From positions 1 through 7,032 of the forward strand of contig CAZRXS010000069.1 of NCBI GenBank assembly GCA_964604145.1: a DNA stretch of 7,032 nt. Reading direction: 5' to 3'. This document shows, piece after piece, positions 1-6,596 of this stretch. Origin of the DNA: Gudongella sp964604145. Lineage in GTDB: Bacteria; Bacillota; Clostridia; Tissierellales; Tissierellaceae. Under the pieces are notes generated by a model that saw nothing but the letters and a program-made list of their open reading frames with translations, was not told where the DNA came from and searched no databases. The stretch's first letter is position 1. Every line of letters begins with the position of its first letter. The position numbers and the translations under genes were made by a program.

Positions 1-46
1 ATTTAAATGGGTATGTTAATACTAAGATTAATGGGAGGTGTAATAA

Positions 47-370
47 ATGGCTAAGCTAGAAGATAAAAAATGTGTGCCATGTGAAGTAGGGGGAATACCA
101 CTAATAAAATCAGAAATAGAAGACTATCTAAAGGATGTGGATGCTTGGAAAAATATTGATGATAAAAAGATAGAAAAGGAGTTTAAATTTAAAAATTTTG
201 TAGAGGCAATGGAGTTTGCAAATAAGATTGCAGAAATTGCAGAAGAAGAAGGTCATCATCCAACACTAACAATATCTTGGGGTAAGGTTATTGTAACGCT
301 CTTTACACATATGATAAATGGGCTACATGAAAATGATTTTATTATGGCCGCAAAAATAGATAAAATTTAA
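47..370 (+). CDS. 4a-hydroxytetrahydrobiopterin (pterin-4a-carbinolamine) dehydratase
   Basis: The 107-residue protein belongs to the PCD/DCoH family of small cytosolic enzymes that dehydrate 4a-hydroxytetrahydropterin, recycling the pterin after aromatic amino acid hydroxylation. The family signature is complete: E66-x3-H70-H71-P72, an aromatic W78 five residues later, H88 nine residues on (FTHMINGL), and D97 followed by the usual hydrophobic xxAAKID ending. The length is normal for the family. The ATG at 47 lies six bases after GGGAGGTG (33-40), a good ribosome binding site. No phenylalanine hydroxylase gene is visible, so the physiological substrate is unclear; bacterial homologues without a hydroxylase partner have been linked to folate or molybdopterin metabolism, which is only an inference here. 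The stop codon lies inside a strong terminator hairpin, so this is the last gene of its transcript. Whether an upstream gene belongs to the same operon cannot be seen, because only 46 bases precede it. Confidence 0.93.
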   Translation: MAKLEDKKCVPCEVGGIPLIKSEIEDYLKDVDAWKNIDDKKIEKEFKFKNFVEAMEFANKIAEIAEEEGHHPTLTISWGKVIVTLFTHMINGLHENDFIMAAKIDKI

Positions 371-394
371 ATCCAGGAATGGATTTAAATTTTA
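361..394. terminator. Bidirectional terminator between the PCD and aldehyde dehydrogenase genes
   Basis: A perfect 15-bp inverted repeat (361-375 with 380-394) closes on a GGAA tetraloop. On the plus strand it is followed by TTTATT; on the minus strand it is followed by TCTATTTTTG. It overlaps the PCD stop codon (368-370) and sits just after the minus-strand stop (396-398), so it can end transcription from both converging genes. The stem is AT-rich with only a few GC pairs near the loop. Confidence 0.8.
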
Positions 395-395
395 T

Positions 396-1766
396 TTATT
401 TCATAAACTTTTTAACTAACTTTAATTGACTATCTTTATAGGGTGGGTATTTCAAATCTGGTTCCCAATTTATAGATGGTTCAAAGATACTTTTTTCATA
501 GGAAAATGTATCAAAAGTAGCTTTTGAATGGTACCTTCCACTTCCACTATATCCAATTCCACCAAAGGGTAAATTTGCATTAACTACATGACTAAGTGCA
601 TGATTAATACATCCCCCACCAAATTCAATCCTCTCTAGTATATATTTTTTTATAGTTTCATCTTGCGTAAACAAGTATAGGGCCAGTGGATATCTATTTT
701 CTCTTATTATATCTATTGTATCTTCAATATTATCATAGCTTATTATTGGTAATATTGGTCCAAATATTTCCTCTTGCATAATGCCATTTTGCATTTGTAC
801 TCCATCTATTAGGGTTGGCTCAATAAATAAATTTTCCCTATTATAGTTTCCGCCTTCTAAAATATTGCCTTCTTTTAAATATCCTAATAATTTATCAAAT
901 CTCTTCCTGTTTATAATCCTTGCTAAATTATCAGAACTCTTTTCCTTATTACCATAAAATTCTCCAATATAATGCTTTATCCTGCTTACAAGTTCATCCT
1001 TAACACTAGAATGGACTAATAAATAATCAGGTGCTAGGCATGTTTGCCCAAGGTTAAAAAACTTAGCCCATGTGATTCTTTTAGCAGAACTATCAATCTT
1101 AGCGTCAGCATGAACTATTGTTGGGCTCTTTCCACCAAGTTCTAAAGTAACAGGTGTAAGCTCTTTAGCTGCCATTTCTGATATCTCCTTACCTGCTGCA
1201 ATAGATCCTGTGAAAAATATATGGTCTAATCTATGATTTTCTATCAATGGATTTGTAACTGAACCTGATCCTTCAATAACTGTTATATAATCCTTATCAA
1301 AATTTTCTCCTATAATTTTTGCAATAATTTTTTGTGTGTTTTCTGACTGACTTGAGGGCTTTAATATAGCACAATTACCAGCAGCAATAGCCCCTATTAA
1401 AGGGGATATCATCAATTGAAATGGATAATTCCAAGGGCTAATAATTAATACTACACCTTTTGGATGGGAATATATTAAGCTCTTAGCAAGGCCTAAATAA
1501 ATCGGCGTTGACACTCGCTTTGGCTTCATCCAAGCGTTTAAATTTTTAATTGCATCATCCAGTTCAACATAAATTATCCCTATTTCAGAAGTGTATCCTT
1601 CAAATTCTGGCTTTGCTAAATCAAGCTTAATACTCTCCATTATTTCTTCTTCATTTTCTTTAATAATCTCTTTAAGCTTTTTAAGCATAGAAATTCTAAA
1701 ATCATAACTTAATGTATTGCCATCATCAAAATATTTTCTCTGTCCATAATAAATATCACTTAGCAT
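396..1766 (-). CDS. NAD(P)-dependent aldehyde dehydrogenase, class-3-like
   Basis: This is a soluble ALDH-superfamily enzyme oxidising an aldehyde to its carboxylate. Numbered from the start chosen here (456 residues), it shows the oxyanion Asn113 in SPWNYPF, the FFTGS cofactor-loop motif near 184-188, the general base Glu209 in LELGGKSP, the nucleophile Cys243 in GQTCLAPD, and Glu333 in EEIFGP. The length (about 455), the short N-terminus and the NLPFGGIGYSGSGRYH segment resemble the ALDH3 group, including Bacillus YwdH, rather than the roughly 490-residue betaine or acetaldehyde types. Substrate is not predictable; medium or long-chain aliphatic aldehydes are typical for the group. Three ATGs lie at 1775, 1772 and 1766. 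The AAAAGG site (1776-1781) abuts the first and is nine bases from the third, so 1766 is preferred. The gene follows topB on the same strand with no visible terminator between, suggesting cotranscription. Confidence 0.92.
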   Translation of the reverse strand: MLSDIYYGQRKYFDDGNTLSYDFRISMLKKLKEIIKENEEEIMESIKLDLAKPEFEGYTSEIGIIYVELDDAIKNLNAWMKPKRVSTPIYLGLAKSLIYSHPKGVVLIISPWNYPFQLMISPLIGAIAAGNCAILKPSSQSENTQKIIAKIIGENFDKDYITVIEGSGSVTNPLIENHRLDHIFFTGSIAAGKEISEMAAKELTPVTLELGGKSPTIVHADAKIDSSAKRITWAKFFNLGQTCLAPDYLLVHSSVKDELVSRIKHYIGEFYGNKEKSSDNLARIINRKRFDKLLGYLKEGNILEGGNYNRENLFIEPTLIDGVQMQNGIMQEEIFGPILPIISYDNIEDTIDIIRENRYPLALYLFTQDETIKKYILERIEFGGGCINHALSHVVNANLPFGGIGYSGSGRYHSKATFDTFSYEKSIFEPSINWEPDLKYPPYKDSQLKLVKKFMK

Positions 1767-1775
1767 TTCCATCAT

Positions 1776-1781
1776 CCTTTT
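1776..1781 (-). promoter_or_regulatory. Ribosome binding site that decides the aldehyde dehydrogenase start
   Basis: On the minus strand AAAAGG runs directly into ATGATGGAAATG. Zero spacing rules out use with the first ATG (1775) and three bases is poor for the second (1772). The third, at 1766, has a nine-base spacer. The resulting N-terminus, MLSDIYYGQRKYF, also fits the short leader of ALDH3-type proteins. Confidence 0.55.
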
Positions 1782-1825
1782 ATTGTATTTTTACCTTTAA
1801 GATAGAAACTCAAACAATAAAGATT

Positions 1826-4003
1826 TTAAAACTTTAGTTTAGACAAGGCATCTGCTAAATCTGTATTTAGTGGTTCATTTGCTTCCTTCTTTTGCTTCTT
1901 TATAAACTGACTAACATCTTTTTTTGACATCTTATCCTTTTCTTTTGCTTTCCTCTCGTTAAACTGAGATAATTTTTCCCTATATCCACAATTACAAAGA
2001 AATAGTTTATCTTCGCCATCGCCTCTTAATTCCATCTTCTTTTTACACTTAGGGCATCTTGCATTTGATAAGACTGATATTGATTTTCTATATCCACATT
2101 CCCTGTCTTGGCAAACATACATCTTACCTTTTTTACTCTTAACTTCTAACATAAACTTTCCACATTCCGGGCACTTATTCTTTGTAAGATTATCGTGTTT
2201 AAAAGTTTTATCGCTATTTTTTATTTCTTTTACTAGTTGTTTTGAATAATCTCTCATTTCATTTACAAATTTCTCTTTAGAGAGTTTTCCCTTTGCTATT
2301 TTTTCTAACTTTTGTTCCCATTCTGCAGTTAAGGTTGGTGATTTTAATTCTTCAGGGACAATATCTAAAAGTTGCCTTCCTTTAGAAGTAATATAGATGT
2401 CTTTATCCCGTTTTTCCATTAAAAATGAGTTAAATAGCTTTTCAATAATATCTGCACGAGTTGCGACTGTACCTATTCCTCCTGTTTCTCCAATTATTTT
2501 TTTTAAATCTTTATCTTCTCCTGACATATACTTAACTGGGTTTTCCATAGCTTGAAGTAGTGTTCCCTCGTTAAATGGAGCTGAGGGATTAGTTTTTCCA
2601 CTAGTTTCTCTAATTCTTTCTACTTTTAATTTATCTCCTCTATTTATCTTTGGAAGTGTTTGATCTTCTTCACTATCTTCATCTAAATCTTCTTTGCTAT
2701 AAATCTCTTTCCATCCAAGATTTATAATTCTCTTTCCCTTTGCAATAAACTCCTCTTTATCTATTTTAGCTTTTATAGTAGTCTGTTCATATTCATAAGC
2801 TGGAGATAAAACAGCTAAAAATCTTTTAACCACTAAATTGTATATTTTCTTTTCATTATCACTTAAGTTTGAATAAATAACTTTTTCTTCAGTTGGTATA
2901 ATAGCATGATGGTCTGAGACTTTAGCATTATCCACAAAAGATCTATTCCCTTTGATTCCACCAGCAATTATCTTTGATCCAATAGGTCTATAATCTCCAA
3001 TGGCTGAAGCTTTTATCCTATCCCTAAGAGTTGGAACTATATCATCAGATATATACTTTGAATCTGTTCTTGGATAGGTAAGAATTTTATGGTTTTCATA
3101 TAATCTTTGCATTAAAGATAGGGTTTCTTTTGCTGAGAAAGAAAATATCCTGTTTGCATCTCTTTGCAATTCAGTTAAATCATACAAGCCTGGCGCATAA
3201 GTTTTTTTAAGTTTTTTGTCAACTTCTACTACTTCAAGGTCTTTTCCTTTTATTAAGCTTAGAATTTTTTTAATATCACCTTGGTTAAAGCTCCTAGAAG
3301 AATTTGATTTTTTATTATGCCAAGTGAAATTTAGATTCTTTGTATCTGCAATTATCCCATAATAGTCAAGGGGTCTAAATTTTTTAATCTCTTCTTCTCT
3401 ATTTGCAATCATAGCAAGTGTGGGAGTTTGAACTCTACCACATGATAACTGGGCGTTGTATTTAACTGTAAGTGCCCGGGTTCCATTAAGTCCTACTAGC
3501 CAGTCAGCCTCTGAACGTGCAACCGCTGCTTGAAATAGATTTTCATACTCCCTTCCATCTTTAAGTTTGTTAAAGCCTTCTTTTATGGCTTTATCTGTAA
3601 CAGAAGAAATCCAAAGTCTTTTAATTGACTTTCTTACTTTGGCCATCTCTATAATCCATCTTGCCACAAGTTCGCCCTCTCTTCCAGCGTCAGTAGCTAT
3701 TACAATCTCATTAACATCTTTTCTAAACATCTGTTCTTTTACAGCATAAAACTGTTTGCTAGTCGACTTTATAACTTCAAGCTTCATGGGTTTAGGTAAC
3801 ATTGGGAGATCTTCCATATTCCATTTTTCGAACTTTTTGCCGTATTTTTCTGGATCAGCTAGTGTAACTAAGTGCCCCAAAGCCCAAGTAACAATATACT
3901 TATCCCCTTCAAAATAACCATTTCCTTTTTTTCTACAATTTAAAACCCTTGCTATATCTCTACCCACAGAAGGCTTTTCTGTTAATACCAATGACTTAAT
4001 CAT
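1826..4003 (-). CDS. topB: DNA topoisomerase III (type IA)
   Basis: This 725-residue type IA topoisomerase cuts one DNA strand through a 5'-phosphotyrosine and passes another strand, decatenating replication and recombination intermediates. The Toprim domain comes first: LTEKPSVGRDIARVL with Glu9, then ALGHLVTLADPEKY, and TDAGREGELVARW (104-116) with D105 and E109. SEADWLVGLNGTRALT (164-179) and SCGRVQTPTLAMI follow. The catalytic tyrosine is Y310 in ILTYPRTDS, and HHAIIPTEE lies at 365-373. The tail carries two Cys4 zinc ribbons, C611/C614/C631/C636 and C650/C653/C670/C672, then a lysine-rich end. Sequence and length match the chromosomal Bacillus/Clostridium TopB group. The ATG at 4003 has AAAGGA seven bases upstream. 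No convincing -35/-10 pair was found in the 189-base divergent region. It is the probable first gene of a topB-aldehyde dehydrogenase transcript; the pairing has no obvious functional logic. Confidence 0.97.
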   Translation of the reverse strand: MIKSLVLTEKPSVGRDIARVLNCRKKGNGYFEGDKYIVTWALGHLVTLADPEKYGKKFEKWNMEDLPMLPKPMKLEVIKSTSKQFYAVKEQMFRKDVNEIVIATDAGREGELVARWIIEMAKVRKSIKRLWISSVTDKAIKEGFNKLKDGREYENLFQAAVARSEADWLVGLNGTRALTVKYNAQLSCGRVQTPTLAMIANREEEIKKFRPLDYYGIIADTKNLNFTWHNKKSNSSRSFNQGDIKKILSLIKGKDLEVVEVDKKLKKTYAPGLYDLTELQRDANRIFSFSAKETLSLMQRLYENHKILTYPRTDSKYISDDIVPTLRDRIKASAIGDYRPIGSKIIAGGIKGNRSFVDNAKVSDHHAIIPTEEKVIYSNLSDNEKKIYNLVVKRFLAVLSPAYEYEQTTIKAKIDKEEFIAKGKRIINLGWKEIYSKEDLDEDSEEDQTLPKINRGDKLKVERIRETSGKTNPSAPFNEGTLLQAMENPVKYMSGEDKDLKKIIGETGGIGTVATRADIIEKLFNSFLMEKRDKDIYITSKGRQLLDIVPEELKSPTLTAEWEQKLEKIAKGKLSKEKFVNEMRDYSKQLVKEIKNSDKTFKHDNLTKNKCPECGKFMLEVKSKKGKMYVCQDRECGYRKSISVLSNARCPKCKKKMELRGDGEDKLFLCNCGYREKLSQFNERKAKEKDKMSKKDVSQFIKKQKKEANEPLNTDLADALSKLKF

Positions 4004-4133
4004 ATAAACATCCTTTCAAAATCCTATTATCTTTATATTGTTTTAACTAATTCTAATATTATTACCTTTAATTCTACTATATACTTAACAAAAAACCTAA
4101 TTCTAGAGATTAAGAGAAAAATTTATTATTAAA

Positions 4134-4159
4134 TTGAACATGCGCTACTATGATATAAT
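4134..4159 (+). promoter_or_regulatory. Extended -10 promoter for the DUF6884/GIY-YIG gene
   Basis: TGATATAAT (4151-4159) gives a perfect TATAAT at 4154-4159 with the TGn extension one base upstream. A TTGAAC element at 4134-4139 lies only 14 bases upstream, too close for a standard -35, so the promoter probably relies on the extended -10. Transcription would begin near 4166, giving a leader of roughly 27 bases with AAAGGAG (4180-4186) before the ATG at 4193. Confidence 0.65.
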
Positions 4160-4192
4160 ATCTATTAACGATAATTTTTAAAGGAGTTATCT

Positions 4193-5302
4193 ATGAATAA
4201 AAATACAAATTTAAATAAAAGCACTAAAAAAATAGCAAAAAGGATTGCACTAATAGCTTGTTCAAAATCAAAGGCAGATTCTAAATCAAAAGCTGAAAAC
4301 TTATATACTGGCAAGCTATTTAAACTTAGTTTAGCTTATGCTAAAAACTTGCAAATAGATAAAATATATATTTTATCTGCAAAGCATGGTTTGTTAGATA
4401 TGAATGCTATAATAGAGCCTTATGACTTATGTCTTTGGAGTAAAAATAAAGCTGAGAGAGTAATTTGGAGTGAGAAAGTTATCAAACAACTTAAAGAAGT
4501 TACAAATATTAGTGAAGATCATTTCTATATCTTTGCTGGCATTCCTTATAGAGAAGGGCTCTTAAGCTCCCTTCAAAATTACACAATTCCACTAGAAGGT
4601 TTAACTCAAGGACGACAAATGCAGTATCTAAAGCAACAATTAAATAGACTTTCCGAAAAAAACGACCAGGATAAAGTATACCAACTACACAGCTTATTTA
4701 ATCTGGCTAAAAGATACTATAACGACTATAATTTCAAAGATTTAGTAGATAATGGGATTTATATTTTATTTGAAAAAGGCGAAAAATATGGGCATATGGA
4801 TCGAGTGGTAAGGGTTGGATCTCACACAGGAATAGATAAATTACCTGCAAGGATTGACCAACATTATAAAATACAAACTAAAGACCGAAGCATTTTTAGA
4901 AAAAATATAGGAAGAGTATATTTAAATATAAAAAATGACCCCTATTTAAAAGTATGGGATAGGTGTAATATATCCAGAAAAGACAAAATCTTTAATATGG
5001 AGTTTAGAGATCTTGACAAGGAAAAAGAACTAGAAAATAGAATCACTAAAAAGATTAATGATGATTTTTCATTTGTTTTAATTAAAGCAGAAGATAAGGC
5101 ATATAGATTATACTTAGAGACAGCAATTGCTTCCACCCTAGCACAAGGGTCATTAAAACCTAGTCCAACTTGGCTAGGAAATGATAGCCCAAAGGAAAAG
5201 ATAAGAAAAACAGGATTGTGGCAAGTTCAAAATTTAAATAGAGCTTGTGTAAATGAATTTGACTTAGAGTATATACAAAATAATATAATAATGAATAAAT
5301 AG
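4193..5302 (+). CDS. Two-domain protein: DUF6884/YaaA-like N-terminus fused to a GIY-YIG-nuclease-like C-terminus
   Basis: Function is unknown; the 369 residues divide in two. Residues about 17-150 look like DUF6884 or a relative of YaaA: RIALIACSKSK at 17-27, YTGKLFKLSLAYA, LSAKHGLL at 61-68, AGIPYREGL, and PLEGLTQGRQMQYL. Residues about 187-350 look like a GIY-YIG endonuclease domain: GIYILFE (188-194), RVGSHTG (207-213) at the YIG position, then R220 and H224, SIFRKNIGR (233-241), and Glu309 in YLETAIASTLAQG as a candidate metal ligand. The segment SPTWLGNDSPKEKIRKTGLWQVQNL (324-348) resembles the tail of uncharacterised GIY-YIG proteins. No signal peptide or membrane helix is visible, so it should be cytosolic. 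AAAGGAG six bases before the ATG supports the start. It is monocistronic, divergent from topB and closed by a terminator. Nucleic-acid binding and cleavage is inferred from domain resemblance; target and role, whether repair, base modification or defence, are open. Confidence 0.8.
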   Translation: MNKNTNLNKSTKKIAKRIALIACSKSKADSKSKAENLYTGKLFKLSLAYAKNLQIDKIYILSAKHGLLDMNAIIEPYDLCLWSKNKAERVIWSEKVIKQLKEVTNISEDHFYIFAGIPYREGLLSSLQNYTIPLEGLTQGRQMQYLKQQLNRLSEKNDQDKVYQLHSLFNLAKRYYNDYNFKDLVDNGIYILFEKGEKYGHMDRVVRVGSHTGIDKLPARIDQHYKIQTKDRSIFRKNIGRVYLNIKNDPYLKVWDRCNISRKDKIFNMEFRDLDKEKELENRITKKINDDFSFVLIKAEDKAYRLYLETAIASTLAQGSLKPSPTWLGNDSPKEKIRKTGLWQVQNLNRACVNEFDLEYIQNNIIMNK

Positions 5303-5355
5303 TCGCTCCTATTTGATTCTAAATATATAAAATATGGAATGTCTATTAAAGTTTC

Positions 5356-5397
5356 AGGGCCTATAAATTGAGATTTTAGTCTCAAATCATAGGCCCT
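5356..5397. terminator. Terminator hairpin between two converging genes
   Basis: AGGGCCTAT (5356-5364) pairs perfectly with ATAGGCCCT (5389-5397). Inside lies a second helix, TTGAGA (5368-5373) with TCTCAA (5380-5385), separated from the first by a 3x3 internal loop. On the plus strand AATTTT follows, a weak U-tract; on the minus strand the following GAAACTTT is poorer. It lies 54 bases after the fusion gene's stop and 20 bases after the serA stop, so it probably serves mainly the plus strand and perhaps both. Confidence 0.75.
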
Positions 5398-5416
5398 AAT
5401 TTTGATATTAAGATCT

Positions 5417-6331
5417 TTAAATTGCAACAGCCTTTTGATTGTTATAAAACTCCATAATTATATCTATAATTTCTTCACCTATTCTTTTTTGTGCTTCCTG
5501 GGTAGCAGCTCCTATATGCGGTGTAACTGATACTTTTGGATGATTGCATAAGTCTTGATTTGGTTTAGGTTCCTGTGTAAATACATCAATACCAGCACCT
5601 GCAACCTTATCTGTATTTAATGCTTGCAGTAGTGCATTTTCATCTATAACTCCACCACGCGCAGCGTTTATTAAAAATACACCATCTTTCATAAGTCTAA
5701 ATTCAGCTTCCCCTATAAGTGCTTTGTCCAATCCAGGAACATGTAGAGATATAAAGTCTGCTTTTCCTAAAAGTTCTTCAAATTCTACATATTTAAAAGT
5801 ATCGTCATTTTTATAATACTTGTCATAAAATATTACATTCATCCCTAGTGCAGTTACTTTGGTAGCTAGGGCTTTCCCAATTCTGCCAAAACCTATAATT
5901 CCAAAAGTCTTTCCACTAAGCTCAGTTCCAGTATAAGCTTTTTTGTTCCATTTGCCTTCGCGAAGTGTAATATTAGCAATTGTAATATACCTGGCAAGTC
6001 CAATCATATGGCCTAGCACAAGTTCTGCAACTGAATTACAGCTTGAGTTAGGGGTGTTCCTGACCTCTATTCCATTTTTCTCTGCATAGTCAACATCAAT
6101 ATTATCTAAGCCAACGCCAGCTCTAATAACAAGCTTAAGTCTTGTTTTTTTAGCTCTATTTATAAGTTCTTTATCTACTTTGGTGGCTGATCTTACAATT
6201 AGAATATCAAAATCCTTAATAATATTATATAATTCCTGTTTTTCATAGTGATTTGAATCTACAATAATACCATCTTTTATTAAAGCTTCCACTGCATTTT
6301 TGTCTAATCCATCATTTGCTAGTATTTTCAT
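5417..6331 (-). CDS. serA: D-3-phosphoglycerate dehydrogenase, short form without ACT domain
   Basis: The enzyme catalyses the first step of serine synthesis, NAD-dependent oxidation of 3-phosphoglycerate to 3-phosphohydroxypyruvate. The 304 residues show the D-2-hydroxyacid dehydrogenase layout: RAGVGLDNIDVDYAEKNGI near 70-88, the Rossmann motif GFGRIG (147-152) with D170 at the end of the second strand favouring NAD, and the catalytic R225 (NAARGGVID), E254 (FTQEP) and H272 (PHIGAAT). It stops just after the catalytic region, whereas SerA forms of about 410 or 530 residues carry ACT-containing tails for serine feedback. The ATG at 6331 is chosen because AAGGAGGA lies six bases upstream; an in-frame ATG at 6376 would start inside the T-box terminator. 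Two serine T-boxes precede it, strongly supporting serA over a generic 2-hydroxyacid dehydrogenase. No serC is visible; the gene appears to stand alone. Confidence 0.93.
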   Translation of the reverse strand: MKILANDGLDKNAVEALIKDGIIVDSNHYEKQELYNIIKDFDILIVRSATKVDKELINRAKKTRLKLVIRAGVGLDNIDVDYAEKNGIEVRNTPNSSCNSVAELVLGHMIGLARYITIANITLREGKWNKKAYTGTELSGKTFGIIGFGRIGKALATKVTALGMNVIFYDKYYKNDDTFKYVEFEELLGKADFISLHVPGLDKALIGEAEFRLMKDGVFLINAARGGVIDENALLQALNTDKVAGAGIDVFTQEPKPNQDLCNHPKVSVTPHIGAATQEAQKRIGEEIIDIIMEFYNNQKAVAI

Positions 6332-6337
6332 CTTAAA

Positions 6338-6345
6338 TCCTCCTT
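6338..6345 (-). promoter_or_regulatory. serA ribosome binding site
   Basis: AAGGAGGA on the minus strand, six bases before the ATG at 6331, is close to a perfect anti-Shine-Dalgarno match. It fixes the serA start and excludes the upstream in-frame ATG at 6376, which would add 15 residues encoded within the terminator stem. It lies outside the T-box terminator, so control is expected at transcription termination, not by hiding the binding site. Confidence 0.85.
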
Positions 6346-6359
6346 GTAAATTTCTAAAT

Positions 6360-6401
6360 AAAAAAAATCTCGCCACTTATTATAAAAATAAGGGACGAGA
6401 G
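6360..6401 (-). terminator. Terminator of the serA-proximal T-box
   Basis: Minus-strand CGTCCCTTATT pairs with AATAAGTGGCG, with one C/T mismatch and one T-G wobble, and flanking CTC/GAG pairs extend the stem. Eight T residues follow (6360-6367). The 5' arm contains the CCC that would alternatively pair with the GGG of the T-box sequence to make the antiterminator. The U-tract ends about 15 bases before the serA ribosome binding site. Confidence 0.82.
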
Positions 6402-6596
6402 ATATCTTCCGCGTTGCCACCCAAATTAACAGACAAAACTATATCTGTTCACTCAAAACCTTGTAACGTAAGGTGTACGAATTTACTCTTCGTAAATAGC
6501 TCTAAAATGGATTCATCAATTTATCTACAAGTTTTCACCAAGCACTTGCTCTCTATTAAGATAACCCTTGATTACTATTTTTCTTCATCGCTTTTA
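6360..6596 (-). promoter_or_regulatory. T-box riboswitch 2 (serA-proximal), serine-specific
   Basis: This leader RNA senses uncharged tRNA and permits read-through into serA. On the minus strand, in order: GCGATG opening stem I, AGAGAGC (6548-6554), GGTG of the distal stem I region, GAA followed by the UCC specifier (6509-6511) and AGAGC. A perfect hairpin ATTTAC/GTAAAT and an ACCTT/AAGGT pair lie in the stem II region. The stem III hairpin AACAGA/TCTGTT (6428-6449) follows, then the T-box sequence GGGTGGCAACGCGG (6409-6422) and the terminator. UCC is read by tRNA-Ser(GGA). The TGGC bulge complements a GCCA tRNA end, matching the G73 discriminator of bacterial tRNA-Ser. Both cues agree with the downstream gene. 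Confidence 0.92.

Noticed and set aside
1..46. The end of an upstream gene before the PCD gene
   Set aside because: All three plus-strand frames hit a stop by base 58 (at 4-6, 17-19 and 56-58), but the sequence is too short to tell which, if any, was coding.
104..111. TopB-like loss of an acidic residue: Gly in place of the middle Asp of DxDxE in topB (residue 107, about 3685 in the window)
   Set aside because: TDAGREGE is the usual form in Bacillus-type TopB proteins, so it is not a defect. The start and end given are residue numbers.
1782..1790. TACAAT just before the aldehyde dehydrogenase as a -10 promoter element
   Set aside because: Transcription would begin within the ribosome binding site, and no -35 is found at acceptable spacing; cotranscription with topB is simpler.
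3567..3749. A 60-codon plus-strand open frame inside topB
   Set aside because: It is antisense to conserved topB sequence around the Toprim domain, including the TDAGREGE motif, and has no supporting ribosome binding site.
4942..5136. A 64-codon minus-strand open frame inside the fusion gene
   Set aside because: It is antisense to the conserved GIY-YIG-like domain, serine/leucine-rich as expected of a reverse-strand shadow in AT-rich DNA.
5227..5427. A 66-codon minus-strand open frame spanning the end of the fusion gene and the terminator
   Set aside because: It crosses the terminator hairpin and both gene ends, and shows no family motif; it is a chance reading.
6332..6376. N-terminal extension of serA by 15 residues (MARFFLFRNLQGGFK)
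   Set aside because: The extension is encoded inside the T-box terminator and the ribosome binding site, while AAGGAGGA is correctly spaced for the ATG at 6331.
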